Below, one piece after another: positions 1 to 6,004 of a stretch of 7,851 nt of DNA; positions within the stretch are counted from its first letter, which is position 1, and each line of letters starts with the position of its first letter. Below the pieces are notes generated by a model. The model saw only the letters and a program-made list of their open reading frames with translations. It ran no database searches and had not been told where the DNA came from. The DNA lies in assembly GCA_943331145.2 (NCBI GenBank), contig CALQKL020000098.1:1-7851 (forward strand), in the 5' to 3' direction. This DNA comes from Chitinophaga pinensis. Lineage in GTDB: Bacteria > Bacteroidota > Bacteroidia > Chitinophagales > Chitinophagaceae. Both the position numbers and the translations under genes were made by a program.

Positions 1-416
1 GAAGAATCTTTTACTGCACCCAACATCATTTGTTTGGGCAAAGGCAACACACTGTCTAATATCCGTTGACCCAATCCCCATTCACCATCTATGGAAAACA
101 AAATTGGGGTTTTGGCTGATTTTTTTAATTGATTGATTAACCCTGCCTGATACACTGGACTCCCTTGAAAAATGCAAACACTTCCAATATTATATCTTTT
201 CACATAATCAGATACTTCATCATTTAAAAATGTGATTTTCATGGTTTTCATGTCGATAATCGAAAGTCGGGCTACAATCAACTGACCAATTTTCTCGTCG
301 TCGTTTAAACTATTATACACACTATCCGCCCATTTTTTAGCGGGAATATTTTGATTCAATTGACAAAAGGCATTTGAAAACAAGAAAACGCTGAATATAA
401 TTATTAAAAAACGCAT
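1..416 (-). CDS. Secreted glycoside hydrolase family 3 protein (beta-N-acetylglucosaminidase-like), 5' part only
   Basis: I translated this by hand from the ATG at 416-414. It stays open for 138 codons to the left edge, so the 3' part is missing. Residues 1-18 form a signal peptide (short basic start MRF, hydrophobic core, then SNAFC-Q). This points to export; the region before the Cys is not a good lipobox. Next come DDEKIGQLIVARLS (about 39-52), the usual GH3 N-terminal 'eEKIGQL' segment, IGSVCIFQGSP (77-87), and SIDGEWGLGQRI (108-119). The last corresponds to the substrate-binding strand of GH3 beta-N-acetylglucosaminidases (NagZ-like). In Bacteroidota the 'FQG...DxEWGLG' pattern is typical of long proteins that join a GH3 domain to a C-terminal class C beta-lactamase-like domain. 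Whether the fusion exists here cannot be seen. A role in peptidoglycan or amino-sugar turnover in the periplasm is inferred. The gene is divergent from mutL. Confidence 0.82.
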   Translation of the reverse strand, partial: MRFLIIIFSVFLFSNAFCQLNQNIPAKKWADSVYNSLNDDEKIGQLIVARLSIIDMKTMKITFLNDEVSDYVKRYNIGSVCIFQGSPVYQAGLINQLKKSAKTPILFSIDGEWGLGQRILDSVLPLPKQMMLGAVKDS

Positions 417-449
417 GGGTTTATAAAATGAATAGTGAAAAGGATTGGT

Positions 450-457
450 TATTTTTG
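450..457 (+). promoter_or_regulatory. Candidate -7 promoter element of mutL (TATTTTTG)
   Basis: TATTTTTG fits the Bacteroidota -7 consensus TAnnTTTG exactly and lies 20 bases before the TTG at 478. Transcription would then begin near 464, leaving a leader of roughly 14 bases. I see no clear -33 TTTG at the expected 19-21 base spacing, so the call rests on one element. It matters for the mutL start: the longer in-frame start at 445 would lie upstream of the predicted transcript. Confidence 0.45.
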
Positions 458-462
458 CGCTA

Positions 463-469
463 CAAATTA
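463..469 (-). promoter_or_regulatory. Possible -7-like element of the GH3 gene (TAATTTG)
   Basis: On the minus strand this reads TAATTTG, one base shorter than TAnnTTTG. It lies 46 bases upstream of the GH3 start at 416 and only 5 bases from the mutL -7 element on the other strand, so the two divergent promoters would be nearly back to back. The same 7-mer recurs before the starts at 3089 and 7154. The call is weak: no -33 element was found. Confidence 0.25.
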
Positions 470-477
470 CATCGATT

Positions 478-2295
478 TTGACAGATATCATTCATTTATT
501 ACCAGATAACATTGCCAATCAAATTGCAGCTGGGGAAGTTATACAACGTCCAGGTAGTGCAGTTAAAGAATTGTTGGAAAATGCAGTTGACGCAGATGCC
601 GATGAAATCAAGTTGATTATCAATGATGCGGGCAAGGCGCTGGTGCAAGTTATTGATAATGGCAAAGGCATGAGCGAAACAGATGCACGTTTGGCATTTG
701 AACGACATGCAACCTCTAAAATAAAGAGCATCGACGATTTATTTAGGATAAAAACGATGGGTTTTAGGGGCGAAGCGTTGGCAAGTATCGCTGCCGTAGC
801 GCAAGTTGAACTAAAAACAAAAAGAGAAGAAGACCCAACAGGCACCTTCATAGAAATCGAAAACAGCAGGGTCATTAATCAAGAGCCCGTCGCATTTAAT
901 AAAGGCACGAGCATTGTGATGAAAAACTTATTTTTTAATGTGCCCGCACGCAGAAACTTTTTAAAAAGCAATACCGCCGAATTAAGAAATATCATGGATG
1001 AATTTATTCGAGTTGCCATGGCATTTCCGAATATTTTTTTCTCCTTGCAATCCAATGGACAAGAAGTTTTTCATTTGGAAAAAGGAAGTTTCAAACAACG
1101 AATTGTTCAAATTTTAGGAAATAGTTACAATGCCAAATTGGTAAGTGTACAGGAAGAAACGGATTATTTAAATATTACCGGATTTGTGGGAAAACCTGAA
1201 ACGGCTAAAAAAACGAGAGGCGATCAATACTTATTTGTAAACAACCGATTCATAAAAAGCGCATATCTGAATCATGCCATTATGAATGCCTTCTCGGAAA
1301 TGATTCCCAAAGATAGTTTTCCGATGTATGCCTTGTTTATAGATCTTGATCCTGCACAGTTGGACATCAATGTTCATCCTACAAAACAAGAAATTAAATT
1401 TGAAGATGATAAAATTGTATACGCATTTGTGCAATCTGCGGTTAAACATTCACTAGCACAATTTAGCATTACACCTACACTCGATTTTGAATTAGACCCA
1501 AATATTGAGCGATTAAGTGCCATAAGCAATCCCGTTACTGAAGCTCAAAGAGCATCAACGGCATCGTCCTCTTTATTCCAAGCTTTTACACAAAAAGGAC
1601 AAGCGCATTTGATTGAAAAATCGGATAATTTAAAACATTGGAAAGATTTTTATGAGGCGCCAAAAACGGATAATGCTTCAACCATTGAACAGCAAAAGCA
1701 ATTTGAACCTTTACATAAAACGTATGCATCAGAACAGCCTGTAATGCAGTTGCATCTATCCAATATTTTAATTCAGGATGCAGACGGATTTTTATTGATT
1801 CATCAGCAAAATGCACACGAAAGAGTTTTATACGAACGTTATTCGGCCGCACTTTCTGGGAAATCGATTCCAATTCAACAGAGTTTATTTCCAGCTACAA
1901 TCGATTTATCGGCATCGGATGCAGTGTTGCTTACGGAGATGCTTGACGATATGAAAGAATTGGGTTATCAGCTAGAACCCTTTGGCAACAATACTTTTGT
2001 CATTCAAGGAACACCAGGCGATGTTGATCATGGAAATGAAAAAACAGCGATTGAAAAAATAATAGAACAATACAAACATTTCAGTAGCGAATTAAAATAC
2101 TCTAAACGCGAAAAATTACTTCGCTCGATGGCCATACAAAATGCCATTAAACCTGGAAAGATTTTAACACAAAAAGAAATGCAAAGTTTGGTATTCGATT
2201 TATTTGAATGCGAAATATCAAATACAACGCCCAATGGAAAACCAACGTATTTGAGCTTTAAAAAAGAAGAGATGGATAAATTATTTGGCAGGTAA
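478..2295 (+). CDS. mutL: DNA mismatch repair protein MutL
   Basis: MutL is the ATPase that links mismatch recognition by MutS to strand removal. I chose the TTG at 478 (605 aa, starting MTDIIHLLPDNIANQIAAGE) because family homology begins there; the frame opens at another TTG at 445, but those 11 codons look like promoter. The N-terminal GHKL ATPase is complete: KELLEN (30-35; Glu31 and Asn35 match E. coli Glu29 and Asn33), DNGKGM (60-65), HATSKI (77-82), GFRGEAL (95-101) and NVPARR (154-159). The transducer domain has YLFVNNRF (251-258) and DINVHPTKQE (296-305). A poorly conserved linker (about 330-422) leads to the dimerisation domain. There the endonuclease motif DQHA(X)2E(X)4E reads HQQNAHERVLYE (442-453), and the C(P)HGRP motif reads TPNGKP (584-589). 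The usual metal-binding Asp, His and Cys residues are thus missing, although the final LFGR fits the FxR motif. ATPase and scaffold functions look intact; nicking activity is doubtful. Confidence 0.96.
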   Translation: MTDIIHLLPDNIANQIAAGEVIQRPGSAVKELLENAVDADADEIKLIINDAGKALVQVIDNGKGMSETDARLAFERHATSKIKSIDDLFRIKTMGFRGEALASIAAVAQVELKTKREEDPTGTFIEIENSRVINQEPVAFNKGTSIVMKNLFFNVPARRNFLKSNTAELRNIMDEFIRVAMAFPNIFFSLQSNGQEVFHLEKGSFKQRIVQILGNSYNAKLVSVQEETDYLNITGFVGKPETAKKTRGDQYLFVNNRFIKSAYLNHAIMNAFSEMIPKDSFPMYALFIDLDPAQLDINVHPTKQEIKFEDDKIVYAFVQSAVKHSLAQFSITPTLDFELDPNIERLSAISNPVTEAQRASTASSSLFQAFTQKGQAHLIEKSDNLKHWKDFYEAPKTDNASTIEQQKQFEPLHKTYASEQPVMQLHLSNILIQDADGFLLIHQQNAHERVLYERYSAALSGKSIPIQQSLFPATIDLSASDAVLLTEMLDDMKELGYQLEPFGNNTFVIQGTPGDVDHGNEKTAIEKIIEQYKHFSSELKYSKREKLLRSMAIQNAIKPGKILTQKEMQSLVFDLFECEISNTTPNGKPTYLSFKKEEMDKLFGR

Positions 2296-2300
2296 AGACA

Positions 2301-2936
2301 TTAAAATTCAAACCCCTCCAGATTTTTAAAATGTCCATTTAGTTTTATTTTCTTTTCTAATAAAACCATTTCATTCATTACTGAAAGCACGTTTACCAAA
2401 TGTCGTTTGATGTATTCTTGTCGATGCAATTCACGCGCGTATTCCAACAATTGATATTCATTTTCAATAGAAAAGCCAATATGGTGTGCAACATCAAAGC
2501 TTTGTAAAGCATCATCCGGTTTATTAAACTTTTTTGAAACACCCAATTTTTCGTGCAAGGTTGAAATAAGTTCAAGTATTTTAAACATCAAAATAGGATT
2601 CCCATCATTAATTGAATTTTGATACGAAACAATGGCTCCGCTATATAATTTATCGGGTAATTCTTTTATGGTTTCCAAAATTTTAAACATAGACAAACCT
2701 TTAGTTTTAATGTCCATTTTTCCATCATCATAAATTTTAGAAATTTCTACAATCTCTACCAACATGCCCAAATCCATCATTTTGTTGTTGATGACCGCCG
2801 GAATACCAAAAGGTTTTTTATTGGCAAAACAATCTGTAATTAATTGTTTGTAACGAGGTTCAAAAATATGCAGATTCAAATGTTCATCTGGAAAAACAAC
2901 CAACGCCAATGGAAAAATGGGAATAAAATTTGTCAT
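2301..2936 (-). CDS. Stand-alone LON substrate-binding (Lon N-terminal) domain protein
   Basis: This is a 211-aa cytoplasmic protein made almost wholly of the domain found at the N terminus of Lon protease, without the AAA+ ATPase or protease domains. The hallmark is the start: IPIFPLALVVFPDEHLNLHI (5-24) followed by FEPRYKQLI (25-33), close to the family pattern 'FPL..VLFPg..LpLhIFEPRYr.li'. The middle keeps GIPAVIN (44-50) and GMLVEIVEI (57-65). The helical C-terminal half ends LNGHFKNL (199-206), which I recall as typical of the Bacteroidota version. In Lon this domain binds unfolded substrates; the role of the solo protein is not established, and binding of protein clients is inference. 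The gene converges on mutL with 5 bases between the stops. The ATG at 2936-2934 puts the family motif right at the N terminus and follows an A/T-rich leader without a Shine-Dalgarno site. Confidence 0.9.
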   Translation of the reverse strand: MTNFIPIFPLALVVFPDEHLNLHIFEPRYKQLITDCFANKKPFGIPAVINNKMMDLGMLVEIVEISKIYDDGKMDIKTKGLSMFKILETIKELPDKLYSGAIVSYQNSINDGNPILMFKILELISTLHEKLGVSKKFNKPDDALQSFDVAHHIGFSIENEYQLLEYARELHRQEYIKRHLVNVLSVMNEMVLLEKKIKLNGHFKNLEGFEF

Positions 2937-2979
2937 TAAAATTTAATTTTAAAGCAATAGTCACCTTTTATGACTTCTT

Positions 2980-2987
2980 CAAATTTA
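2980..2987 (-). promoter_or_regulatory. Candidate -7 promoter element of the LON-domain gene (TAAATTTG)
   Basis: Read on the minus strand this is TAAATTTG, an exact match to TAnnTTTG, 43 bases upstream of the ATG at 2936. Transcription would start near 2973, giving a leader of about 37 bases. The leader contains AAGGTGA, which looks like a ribosome binding site but sits more than 20 bases from the ATG, too far to act as one in the standard way. No convincing -33 element was found. Confidence 0.4.
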
Positions 2988-3002
2988 TGAATTAAAAAGG
3001 TT

Positions 3003-3009
3003 TAATTTG
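3003..3009 (+). promoter_or_regulatory. Possible -7-like element upstream of the plus-strand glycosyltransferase (TAATTTG)
   Basis: TAATTTG lies 79 bases before the ATG at 3089 and 15 bases before the ATG of the short ORF at 3025. It differs from TAnnTTTG by one missing base, and no -33 element is evident. The 15-16 base spacing to an ATG resembles that at the minus-strand start at 7075 and at the meaB start. Confidence 0.25.
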
Positions 3010-3024
3010 CCATAGAAAAAATTA

Positions 3025-3087
3025 ATGTCCGTGGATAATATCAATTGCATGTATATTGATGCTGCCCAATATAATCTGAAATATTAA
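3025..3087 (+). other. Short upstream ORF (20 codons) in the leader of the glycosyltransferase gene
   Basis: An ATG at 3025 opens a 20-codon frame (MSVDNINCMYIDAAQYNLKY) that stops with TAA at 3085-3087, one base before the ATG of the glycosyltransferase at 3089. It is in a different frame from that gene, so it is not a missed N-terminal extension. The arrangement (TAA-A-ATG) would allow translational coupling. There is no Shine-Dalgarno site, and I recognise no similarity. In A+T-rich sequence a frame this short can easily arise by chance, so this is a candidate only. Confidence 0.2.
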
Positions 3088-3088
3088 A

Positions 3089-3982
3089 ATGAAAGTAACC
3101 GGAATTACATTTATTAGAAATGCCATTATAAATGATTATCCCATTGTGGAAGCCATAAAATCTATACTTCCCATGGTGGATGAAATGATTGTATCTATTG
3201 GTGATGGTGAAGATGAAACAGAAGTATTGATTAAAAATATCAATACAGACAAAATCAAAATTGTGCATTCAACCTGGGATTTGAGTTTGCGTAAAGGCGG
3301 AAAAATATTGGCGGTAGAAACGAACAAAGTAATGGAACATGTTTCTGCAGATACCGATTGGATATTTTATATTCAAGGGGATGAAGTCATACACGAAAAA
3401 TATCATTCGCTTGTTAGTGCAGCAATGAAAAAATATGTAGATGATAAATCGGTTGAAGGAATTTTATTTAACTACCTCCATTTTTATGGTACGTATGATT
3501 ATGTTGGCGACAGTAGAAAATGGTATAATTGCGAAACGCGTATAATCAGAAATGATAAGAACATTCAATCATATCGGGATGCACAAGGATTTAGAAAAGG
3601 AACTGAAAAAATAAATGTGGCAAAAACAGATGCATTTGTTTACCATTATGGTTGGGTGAAAAATCCGAAGCAAATGAAAATCAAGCAAAAGAATGTTGCT
3701 GGTTTTTGGAACGATAATGATGAATCTTTAAATCAGTTTTTACAAACAGAAGACTTTTTTGATTACAATGAATTTGATTCTTTAAAAAGATTTGAAGAAA
3801 CACATCCATTGGTGATGAAAGAAAGAATTGATCAAAAAAACTGGGAAATAAATCTCGATGTCAAAAAGAAGAATTTGAAATTAAAATACCGAGTATTAGA
3901 ATGGTTTGAAAAGCGAATAGGTAGAAGATTATTCACGTTTAAAAACCATAAAATAGTAAAGCGATTTAAGGAAGTAGTTTAA
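3089..3982 (+). CDS. Glycosyltransferase, family 2-like (GT-A fold)
   Basis: This 297-aa protein has no signal peptide or clear membrane span and probably acts at the cytoplasmic face of the inner membrane, moving a sugar from a nucleotide-sugar donor to a glycan. The start MKVTGITFIRNAI followed by YPIVEAIKSILPMVDEMIV (17-35) is the first beta-alpha-beta unit of a GT2-type fold. GDGEDET (38-44) follows at the usual donor-binding position. DWIFYIQGDEVIHE (90-103) holds the place of the DxD metal-binding motif, here QGDE, as in a subgroup of Bacteroidota GT2-like enzymes. HYGWVKNPKQM (186-196) is a conserved-looking later segment. The C-terminal 40 residues are rich in Lys and Arg and may touch the membrane (inference). 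It is the only plus-strand glycosyltransferase and converges on the three-gene minus-strand cluster, 23 bases from the nearest stop. Donor and acceptor sugars cannot be named. The A/T-rich leader has no Shine-Dalgarno site. Confidence 0.85.
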   Translation: MKVTGITFIRNAIINDYPIVEAIKSILPMVDEMIVSIGDGEDETEVLIKNINTDKIKIVHSTWDLSLRKGGKILAVETNKVMEHVSADTDWIFYIQGDEVIHEKYHSLVSAAMKKYVDDKSVEGILFNYLHFYGTYDYVGDSRKWYNCETRIIRNDKNIQSYRDAQGFRKGTEKINVAKTDAFVYHYGWVKNPKQMKIKQKNVAGFWNDNDESLNQFLQTEDFFDYNEFDSLKRFEETHPLVMKERIDQKNWEINLDVKKKNLKLKYRVLEWFEKRIGRRLFTFKNHKIVKRFKEVV

Positions 3983-4005
3983 AAACAAATTTTCTGCTTT
4001 TTAAA

Positions 4006-4920
4006 TTAACTCACCCTAAAGGATTGCTTACTCATTCTAAAAGCCCATTTTGAAAACGAAATCCATTTTGAAAAAACATTCTTCTTTCTCTTGTAAAAGA
4101 AGATCAGATTTCCATTTTTTAGCAGGAACAAAAACAATGAAATAGAAAATCGTTTGGTTTTTAGCGTTTCAAAATTATTTTTTGCTTTTAATATCCAATT
4201 TTTATTTTCGTTTGATATCAAACTATTGGTTAGAAAAGATTGCAAATAGAGTATTCTGCTTTTGTAATAAAGTCCAGAATTAATTTTAGTTGTAGTGTTG
4301 TTGTAGTGTTGTCGCCAATATGTTAGTATATGAGGTAAGCAAGCTATGTAGCCCATGCACATCGCACTTACCGTTATCCACCAATCGTAAGCAACATGTT
4401 CATTATTTGGAACAGGAATCTTTTGTAAAACCTCATTCTTTATAAGCAAGTTATGTCCAAGCGTATGTGAAATCAACATTGTTTTTTTAATGTTCGTTCC
4501 TTCCAGATAGGTAATTTTTTTTCTTTTAATGTTTGTTGGAATTTGACTGTGAAATTTCTGAGATAAACAATAAACCATACTTGCTTTATGGTGCTTTTCG
4601 TGAAATGAAACCAACATCGCTATTTTTTCTGGCATCCAAATATCATCTTGATCACAAAACATAACATAGGTGCCTGTAGCAAATTGAATGGCATTAAAGA
4701 AGTTTTTGTTCAACCCTTTTTCTGAATAGGAAATGAATTTTCGTGTTGAAGGATTTTGCGCACACCAATTTTTTAAAACAACATCTGTTCCATCATTACT
4801 ATTGTTGTCAGAACAAATAAACTCAATGTTTTTGTACGTTTGAGCTTCTAAACTATCCAGCTGACTTTGGATAAATGCTATTCCATTATAACTACATAAA
4901 ACAACACTCACTAACTGCAT
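4006..4920 (-). CDS. Glycosyltransferase family 2 (rhamnosyltransferase-like)
   Basis: This 304-aa protein is a classical GT-A family 2 transferase. LVSVVLCSYNGIAFIQSQLD (3-22) is the first nucleotide-binding strand and helix. SDNNSNDGT (37-45) matches the family's 'DDgSsDgT', with Asp38 followed by Asn rather than a second Asp. CDQDDIW (89-95) is the metal- and donor-binding motif, and YDWW (178-181) sits where the catalytic-base segment is expected. YWRQHYNN (201-208) matches the 'yRqH..N' signature of rhamnosyltransferase-type GT2 enzymes, so a deoxyhexose donor is possible but unproven. The C terminus (about 255-304) alternates hydrophobic and basic residues, consistent with membrane association. 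It is the last gene of the minus-strand cluster, 12 bases after the preceding gene, with an A/T-rich leader and no Shine-Dalgarno site. An 11-base tandem repeat lies inside the codons for residues 204-211. Confidence 0.9.
   Translation of the reverse strand: MQLVSVVLCSYNGIAFIQSQLDSLEAQTYKNIEFICSDNNSNDGTDVVLKNWCAQNPSTRKFISYSEKGLNKNFFNAIQFATGTYVMFCDQDDIWMPEKIAMLVSFHEKHHKASMVYCLSQKFHSQIPTNIKRKKITYLEGTNIKKTMLISHTLGHNLLIKNEVLQKIPVPNNEHVAYDWWITVSAMCMGYIACLPHILTYWRQHYNNTTTKINSGLYYKSRILYLQSFLTNSLISNENKNWILKAKNNFETLKTKRFSISLFLFLLKNGNLIFFYKRKKNVFSKWISFSKWAFRMSKQSFRVS
4290..4311. repeat. Perfect 11-base tandem repeat (two copies) inside the GT2 gene
   Basis: TTGTAGTGTTG occurs at 4290-4300 and again at 4301-4311 with no spacer. 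On the coding (minus) strand it covers codons 204-211, encoding QHYNNTTT. The unit is not a multiple of three, so gain or loss of a copy would shift the frame of the last third of the protein. With two copies only, it may simply reflect the Asn/Thr codons. Confidence 0.7.
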
Positions 4921-4932
4921 AAATTGAAATAT

Positions 4933-5994
4933 TTATTGTTGAATAAACGTACAAAATTGATCTGCCATTAAATTAAAATCTTTAAAATTACCTGTGTTAT
5001 AACTCTGTTGAATTTTAGCAATAGATGTTTTATCTGCATCATTTTCAACGATTAATTCCAACAAATGATTTGTGTTTTTATAATACAAGGAATACTGCAA
5101 AAGATCGGTATTGGCCTGATAATTTTCGGGCAATAAAAAAGGTTTTTTGTATCCTAACCCAAGATTAAAAGAACCCGAAATGCGCGCAAGTCCATACATC
5201 GTGTCGTTTTCCATTTTTATTAATGGCAAAATAAAATCAGATTGCTGAATATATTGATGAAAAATATCGTAAGGCACTTCTTCATCAAATGTGATGATGT
5301 GATTTTTCCACCATTCAGATTCGGTTGTGCTTTTATCAATGACTTCATTAAGATAGTATTTGCCTAAAAATATAAATTGAATATGAATAGGTAGCGCAAT
5401 TTTACTTAATGCTTCTATCAATAAAAGATAATCTCTTCTTTGGTGAGAAGCGCCACCAGGAATACAAATCCAAAAAGCGCCGTCTGGTTTTTGAGCACTA
5501 TTATTTTTAACCTTTGGAAAATAAATGGGGTAAAAAGATTGTACCTGAAATTTGGAAAATGGTTGAATGTTCTTAAGTAAAAAATCGCCCAACACAAGAT
5601 ACTTTTTCATTTTTAATGAAAGCAATTTTGTAAAGGTTACACTCTTTTCTAGCTTTTTGGCATTATGAACAAGTCCAGTGCAATTGATTTTATTAGGTAT
5701 AAAAAGAAATAGATTTCTAATGATTTTAAGCTCGCTCGTATTGATGATTAAATGCGTAATGTTGTTTTTTTGGATATAATTTCTGATTTGAAAAAAAGCT
5801 TTTATCTGTTCACTAAAAGAAAATTTATCTTTTAAAATTAATAGCCCATCAAGTTGTTCTTGCTCTGGAAAAAGGGCAACTAGCTTTTGATTGCAAGCCA
5901 AATGAACTTGATGATTTTTTATCTTTAATAAATGAAGATAACTGTACATGCACTCAATATGTGAACCGCCAATCTCCAACAACAAAACATTCAT
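4933..5994 (-). CDS. Probable GT-B-fold glycosyltransferase, divergent
   Basis: This 353-aa protein is assigned mainly on fold pattern and context. MNVLLLEIGGSHIECMYSYL (1-20) reads like the first Rossmann strand and loop of a GT-B enzyme. THLIINTSE (80-88) and INCTGLVHN (103-111) fit further N-domain strands. The second domain seems to begin at WICIPGGASHQRRDYLLLIE (175-194), where GT4 enzymes have 'vGr....KG...li.A'. IQFIFLGKY (205-213) and SDFILPLI (252-259) fit its later strands. The usual GT4 donor site E-x7-E is not visible; that region reads ISGSFNLGLGYKKPFLLPE (272-290), which has the small-residue loop and 'kPfl' strand but not the glutamate pair. The donor site is therefore atypical. 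The gene lies 10 bases after the GT4 gene and 12 before the GT2 gene, consistent with one transcript. I do not recognise a named family. Confidence 0.7.
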   Translation of the reverse strand: MNVLLLEIGGSHIECMYSYLHLLKIKNHQVHLACNQKLVALFPEQEQLDGLLILKDKFSFSEQIKAFFQIRNYIQKNNITHLIINTSELKIIRNLFLFIPNKINCTGLVHNAKKLEKSVTFTKLLSLKMKKYLVLGDFLLKNIQPFSKFQVQSFYPIYFPKVKNNSAQKPDGAFWICIPGGASHQRRDYLLLIEALSKIALPIHIQFIFLGKYYLNEVIDKSTTESEWWKNHIITFDEEVPYDIFHQYIQQSDFILPLIKMENDTMYGLARISGSFNLGLGYKKPFLLPENYQANTDLLQYSLYYKNTNHLLELIVENDADKTSIAKIQQSYNTGNFKDFNLMADQFCTFIQQ

Positions 5995-6004
5995 TTTATA
6001 AAAT

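Noticed and set aside
499..875. Minus-strand open frames of 69 and 118 codons inside the 5' part of mutL
   Set aside because: They lie fully antisense to the conserved ATPase domain of MutL, show no family motifs, and are shadows of its codon pattern. The same holds for the minus-strand frames at 1231-1449, 1586-1873 and 2028-2234.
3983..4005. A bidirectional terminator between the convergent glycosyltransferase genes
   Set aside because: The 23-base gap has A and T runs but no stem with G/C pairs that I can build. The 5-base gap between mutL and the LON-domain gene also shows no hairpin.
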